The notes below the pieces were generated by a model. The model did not search any database, was not told where the DNA came from, and saw only the letters and a program-made list of their open reading frames with translations. 8,307 nucleotides of DNA from contig CAMLXE010000065.1 in assembly GCA_946490455.1 (NCBI GenBank), positions 1 through 8,307 on the forward strand, in the 5' to 3' direction. Of this stretch, positions 6,641-8,307 are shown piece after piece (positions within the stretch are counted from its first letter, which is position 1; each line of letters starts with the position of its first letter). Source of the stretch: an uncultured Desulfovibrio sp. (GTDB taxonomy: Bacteria > Desulfobacterota > Desulfovibrionia > Desulfovibrionales > Desulfovibrionaceae). The position numbers were made by a program, and so were the translations under genes.

Positions 6641-7011
6641 AGGAAGTACCTCACGCATGAATAGATATTGTGCAGCGTATTCGGCTGCATGAATCCTGTA
6701 CCGATCACACGAAAACGGTAGCCGTTATACAGGACGTAGGACTGCCGCTGTTCTGTCCCGTCCGCATTGATGTCGGTAAAGTACAGCGTTTCGTCCGTTG
6801 TCAGCGTGATTCCTCCGGCCGAAGCGTTGCCTTCCGCGAAAAGCTCCAATTCTTCCGGCTTCATGGCCAGAACGATTGCCGATATGGTGCGCTCCGTCCC
6901 CTCTTCCTCAACCCAGACGCCGTCAACATAGCTCCCTGTCGTGTCCTCAATGGTGACGGGCTGGGAAAAGGCTTCAAGTACAGAAGAAAAGTCCATAGGT
7001 ATCATGCTCAT
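6637..7011 (-). CDS. Probable head-closure stopper / neck protein
   Basis: A small 124-residue acidic protein without a membrane segment or signal peptide. It appears beta-rich: VTIEDTTGSYVDGVWVEEE (about residues 19-37), an ISAIVLAMKPEEL segment (43-55), an ITLTTDETLYF strand pair (68-78) and a YVLYNGYRFRVIGTGF hairpin (92-107). The repeated strands, with Y.V.Y.G..FRV near the C-terminus, are like small phage head-closure and tail-completion proteins. Its place between the gp10-like and terminator genes supports a stopper role, but no single motif proves it. I chose ATG 7011 because AGGTGAGG lies eight bases upstream and the start overlaps the previous stop as ATGA. A longer reading from ATG 7032 is open but lacks a ribosome site. 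Confidence 0.65.
   Translation of the reverse strand: MSMIPMDFSSVLEAFSQPVTIEDTTGSYVDGVWVEEEGTERTISAIVLAMKPEELELFAEGNASAGGITLTTDETLYFTDINADGTEQRQSYVLYNGYRFRVIGTGFMQPNTLHNIYSCVRYFL
6649..6653 (-). promoter_or_regulatory. TGAGG ribosome binding site deciding the terminator start
   Basis: TGAGG lies eight bases before ATG 6640, within the last codons of the preceding gene, and the start overlaps that gene's stop as ATGA. The longer start at 6658 has no comparable motif. This argues for the shorter protein and for coupled translation. Confidence 0.6.
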
Positions 7012-7484
7012 GATTTCGGCCTCACCTGCCATGTTGCGTGCTGTCGCATGGCTCCTGTATCAATCAGCGGCTTGTCCGATCCCTTGCTCCGTATCGTTTC
7101 TGGAGAATTTGGTTTCCAGTCACCATCAGTGATTGCTTCTCTGACAAGCCCGGCGCCCATTTCTCCGGCCTTCTCCAGAACCTTGTCCATGTCGAGCTTT
7201 CCAGCCTGCACTTTCGGCATCTGCTTTTTCATGTACTCAGGAAACCATTTGCGCATCTTCTGTGCTGCAAGCTCCATGAACGCACGCTTTGGAACGCCTA
7301 TGCCGTAATTGTTGGCCACAGCGACTTCAAGAATGCTTGAACCGTTTTCATAGTACGGAACGGTGACGCCATTCTTCCCGCGCGGGAATCCTACGGCCAC
7401 TTCTTTCCGGGTCGCTGCCTTCAAACGGTTTTTCAGACCAGTGAAGTCATGCGGATTTCTCCGTGTAATGCTCGCGGTTATCAT
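7008..7484 (-). CDS. HK97 gp10-like neck / tail-completion protein
   Basis: A 158-residue basic protein with marks of the gp10-like tail-completion group. These are an early KEVAVGFPRGK strand, a VAVANNYGIGVPKRAF segment (about residues 54-69; the family usually has an NEFGT..PPRPF-like motif here), a Lys-rich amphipathic middle (70-110), and a C-terminal TIRSKGSDKPLIDTGAM block (about 130-146). The last block closely matches the familiar phage pattern KGSxxPLxDTGxM. The protein should act at the head-tail junction. I chose ATG 7484 because GGTGA stands four bases upstream and it starts just after the preceding stop. ATG 7502, six codons upstream, is also open but has no visible ribosome site and would overlap the previous gene by 14 bases. 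The end overlaps the next start as ATGA. Confidence 0.78.
   Translation of the reverse strand: MITASITRRNPHDFTGLKNRLKAATRKEVAVGFPRGKNGVTVPYYENGSSILEVAVANNYGIGVPKRAFMELAAQKMRKWFPEYMKKQMPKVQAGKLDMDKVLEKAGEMGAGLVREAITDGDWKPNSPETIRSKGSDKPLIDTGAMRQHATWQVRPKS
7020..7027 (-). promoter_or_regulatory. AGGTGAGG ribosome binding site deciding the stopper start
   Basis: AGGTGAGG stands eight bases before ATG 7011, inside the end of the gp10-like gene. The start overlaps the stop of that gene as ATGA. ATG 7032, upstream in the same frame, has no visible site. Confidence 0.6.
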
Positions 7485-7488
7485 TTTC

Positions 7489-7887
7489 TCACCATACGAC
7501 ATAGCCGTGAGGCATAATCAATTCGAGAAGCGATAAAAGTTCCAGTCCGTAGTTTGTCCGTCCAAGGTCGGCAAGAAACGGGTCATTTCCTGTTATCAAC
7601 GCATTATTCGCGTTCGTGATGCTGAGACTGCTTGTGCTTGCGCTCTGGCTGCTGGTAATCCCGGCGTCAACGCCCTTCATGCTCTCCGTCTTCAGGCTAT
7701 TTGCAATGTTGTAACGGACGGCCAGACGATGCGCGACGGAAAGCATGACAACCCGTGACCAGAACTTGCCAAGTTTTCCCTGACTCCAAAGCATCATGGC
7801 CGTATCAAGGGCTCCCGTTACCGCCGAATCAGGAACGGCGGCAAACTCAGGAAACGCATTCCGAAAATCATCGACGGTAACGGTCAT
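7489..7887 (-). CDS. DUF4054-like head-completion / head-tail adaptor protein
   Basis: A 132-residue protein with the layout of the DUF4054 phage family. The N-terminus has VDDFRNAFPEFA followed by helices. A central helix has an aromatic-to-SVAHRLAVRYN stretch (about residues 42-60). A Ser/Thr-rich loop follows (ISSxQSASTSSLSI region, about 77-90), and the C-terminus is a hydrophobic helix ending MPHGYVVW. Family members sit next to the portal and capsid genes and act as the ring that connects the portal to the stopper. The length is typical. The ATG is preceded by GAGG about nine bases upstream, inside the end of the previous gene. The next gene begins just after this stop, so translation is probably coupled. 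Confidence 0.8.
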   Translation of the reverse strand: MTVTVDDFRNAFPEFAAVPDSAVTGALDTAMMLWSQGKLGKFWSRVVMLSVAHRLAVRYNIANSLKTESMKGVDAGITSSQSASTSSLSITNANNALITGNDPFLADLGRTNYGLELLSLLELIMPHGYVVW

Positions 7888-7891
7888 TTCT

Positions 7892-8239
7892 CTATTCCTC
7901 AGTTCCTACGGCAACAGAGGTCGTGCCCTTGATTTCTGTTTTCACAGTTGCAGCCTTGCGTCCGGAAGCGGCTTTCATCACGTCGCTTTTTTCAACGCTC
8001 TTCGCCTTTTTCTGCGTCTCGGCCACAGTGTCGATTCCCGGATCTTCACGGTCGCCTGTATCCATGATCAGTAGTCCGGAATCAATGAATTTCTGGACTG
8101 TTTTATTTGCCTTGACCGCCTCGTATTCTTCATCAGACAGGATACGCATCTCTTTGGCTGCAAGCGTGAAGGAGAATACATAGCCTGGAGCTGCAAAGGA
8201 CCACGGGCGATCCATACGGTTTGTAATGACCCTGCTCAT
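7892..8239 (-). CDS. Hypothetical phage protein between capsid and adaptor genes
   Basis: A 115-residue protein I do not recognise. Residues 1-60 look folded, with a short beta-like stretch (RPWSFAAPGYVFSFTLAAKE) and then an acidic helix with a possible LSDEEYEAV motif. Residues 65-115 are rich in Lys, Ala, Ser and Thr, lack large hydrophobics and are probably disordered. The ATG has a clear AGGAG six bases upstream, inside the end of the previous gene. It lies just after the probable capsid gene and four bases before the DUF4054 gene, so it belongs to the head or neck module. It could be a capsid-stabilising, head-completion or accessory structural protein. There is no signal peptide or membrane segment. 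Confidence 0.8.
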   Translation of the reverse strand: MSRVITNRMDRPWSFAAPGYVFSFTLAAKEMRILSDEEYEAVKANKTVQKFIDSGLLIMDTGDREDPGIDTVAETQKKAKSVEKSDVMKAASGRKAATVKTEIKGTTSVAVGTEE

Positions 8240-8248
8240 GCTGCGCTC

Positions 8249-8307
8249 CTAGATTCCATCATAGTAGGCGATAGATCCGGCCTGCCGCACATGGAACGAA
8301 CCGATTT
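8249..8307 (-). CDS. C-terminal end of an upstream gene, probably major capsid protein (partial)
   Basis: Only the last 18 codons and a TAG stop (8251-8249) lie in the window; the gene runs off the right edge. The visible end reads IGSFHVRQAGSIAYYDGI. The other two minus-strand frames give less natural peptides, and one stops early. The stop sits nine bases before the next ATG, and the AGGAG ribosome site of that next gene overlaps the stop. In related myophages the gene just before the small protein and DUF4054 pair is often the major capsid protein, and an ending like AYxDGI fits my memory of DUF2184-type capsid proteins. That assignment is inference from gene order and a very short peptide. 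Confidence 0.45.
   Translation of the reverse strand, partial: IGSFHVRQAGSIAYYDGI

Noticed and set aside
6670..7308. A 212-codon plus-strand open frame
   Set aside because: It lies antisense to two well-supported neck genes, has His/Cys/Arg-rich composition typical of shadows, and has no clear ribosome site or family resemblance.
1..8307. CRISPR arrays, tRNA genes, insertion sequences, attachment sites, promoters or terminators
   Set aside because: I saw no spaced direct repeats, cloverleaf-like stretches, transposase motifs or hairpin-plus-T-run terminators outside coding sequence. There is almost no non-coding space for them.

Overview
The window is a densely packed stretch of a tailed bacteriophage or prophage genome. 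It carries the head-to-tail neck, the contractile tail and the start of the baseplate of a myovirus. Every supported gene lies on the minus strand, so transcription runs from base 8307 towards base 1. Non-coding gaps are 17 bases or less, and several start and stop codons overlap (ATGA at 7011 and 6640). I see no tRNA, rRNA, insertion sequence, CRISPR array, promoter or terminator inside the window; it looks like the middle of one long late-gene transcript. No host marker is present. Base composition looks close to balanced, and Shine-Dalgarno motifs (AGGAG, GGAGG) are frequent. The DUF3383/DUF3277/DUF4054 tail lineage is best known from phages of Gram-negative bacteria, so a Gram-negative host is plausible but not shown.

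Layout in transcription order. (1) 8307-8249: the last 18 codons of an upstream gene, probably the major capsid protein. (2) 8239-7892: a 115-residue protein of unknown function. (3) 7887-7489: a DUF4054-type head-completion/adaptor protein. (4) 7484-7008: an HK97 gp10-like neck or tail-completion protein. (5) 7011-6637: a small protein in the position of the head-closure stopper. (6) 6640-6083: a tail (neck) terminator. (7) 6092-4602: the DUF3383 contractile tail sheath. (8) 4589-4143: the DUF3277 tail tube. (9) 4125-3724: the tail assembly chaperone G, with an overlapping -1 frame T segment ending at 3512 and a T7 slippery run at 3763-3757. (10) 3508-1973: a short 511-residue tape measure protein. 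(11) 1971-1372: a Dit-like baseplate protein. (12) 1355-972: a baseplate plug (DUF6983-like). (13) 969-67: the baseplate hub, starting at GTG. (14) 63-1: the first 21 codons of the next gene, which by position may encode the spike.

The products form one machine. The adaptor, gp10-like protein, stopper and terminator join the capsid to the tail. The tube polymerises inside the sheath to a length set by the tape measure, helped by the G and GT chaperones. The Dit-like protein, plug and hub form the distal tip. Gene order resembles the compact tails of small myophages such as cyanophage Pam3 and the DUF3383 group.

The most notable observation is the chaperone frameshift. The 215 bases between the chaperone stop and the tape measure start look empty, but they hold an 81-codon open frame with no start of its own before the slip site. 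That frame joins the chaperone through T TTT TTT, giving a predicted 204-residue G-T fusion. No wholly new system is evident; the rest is a coherent, mostly recognisable tail module with a few unassigned parts.
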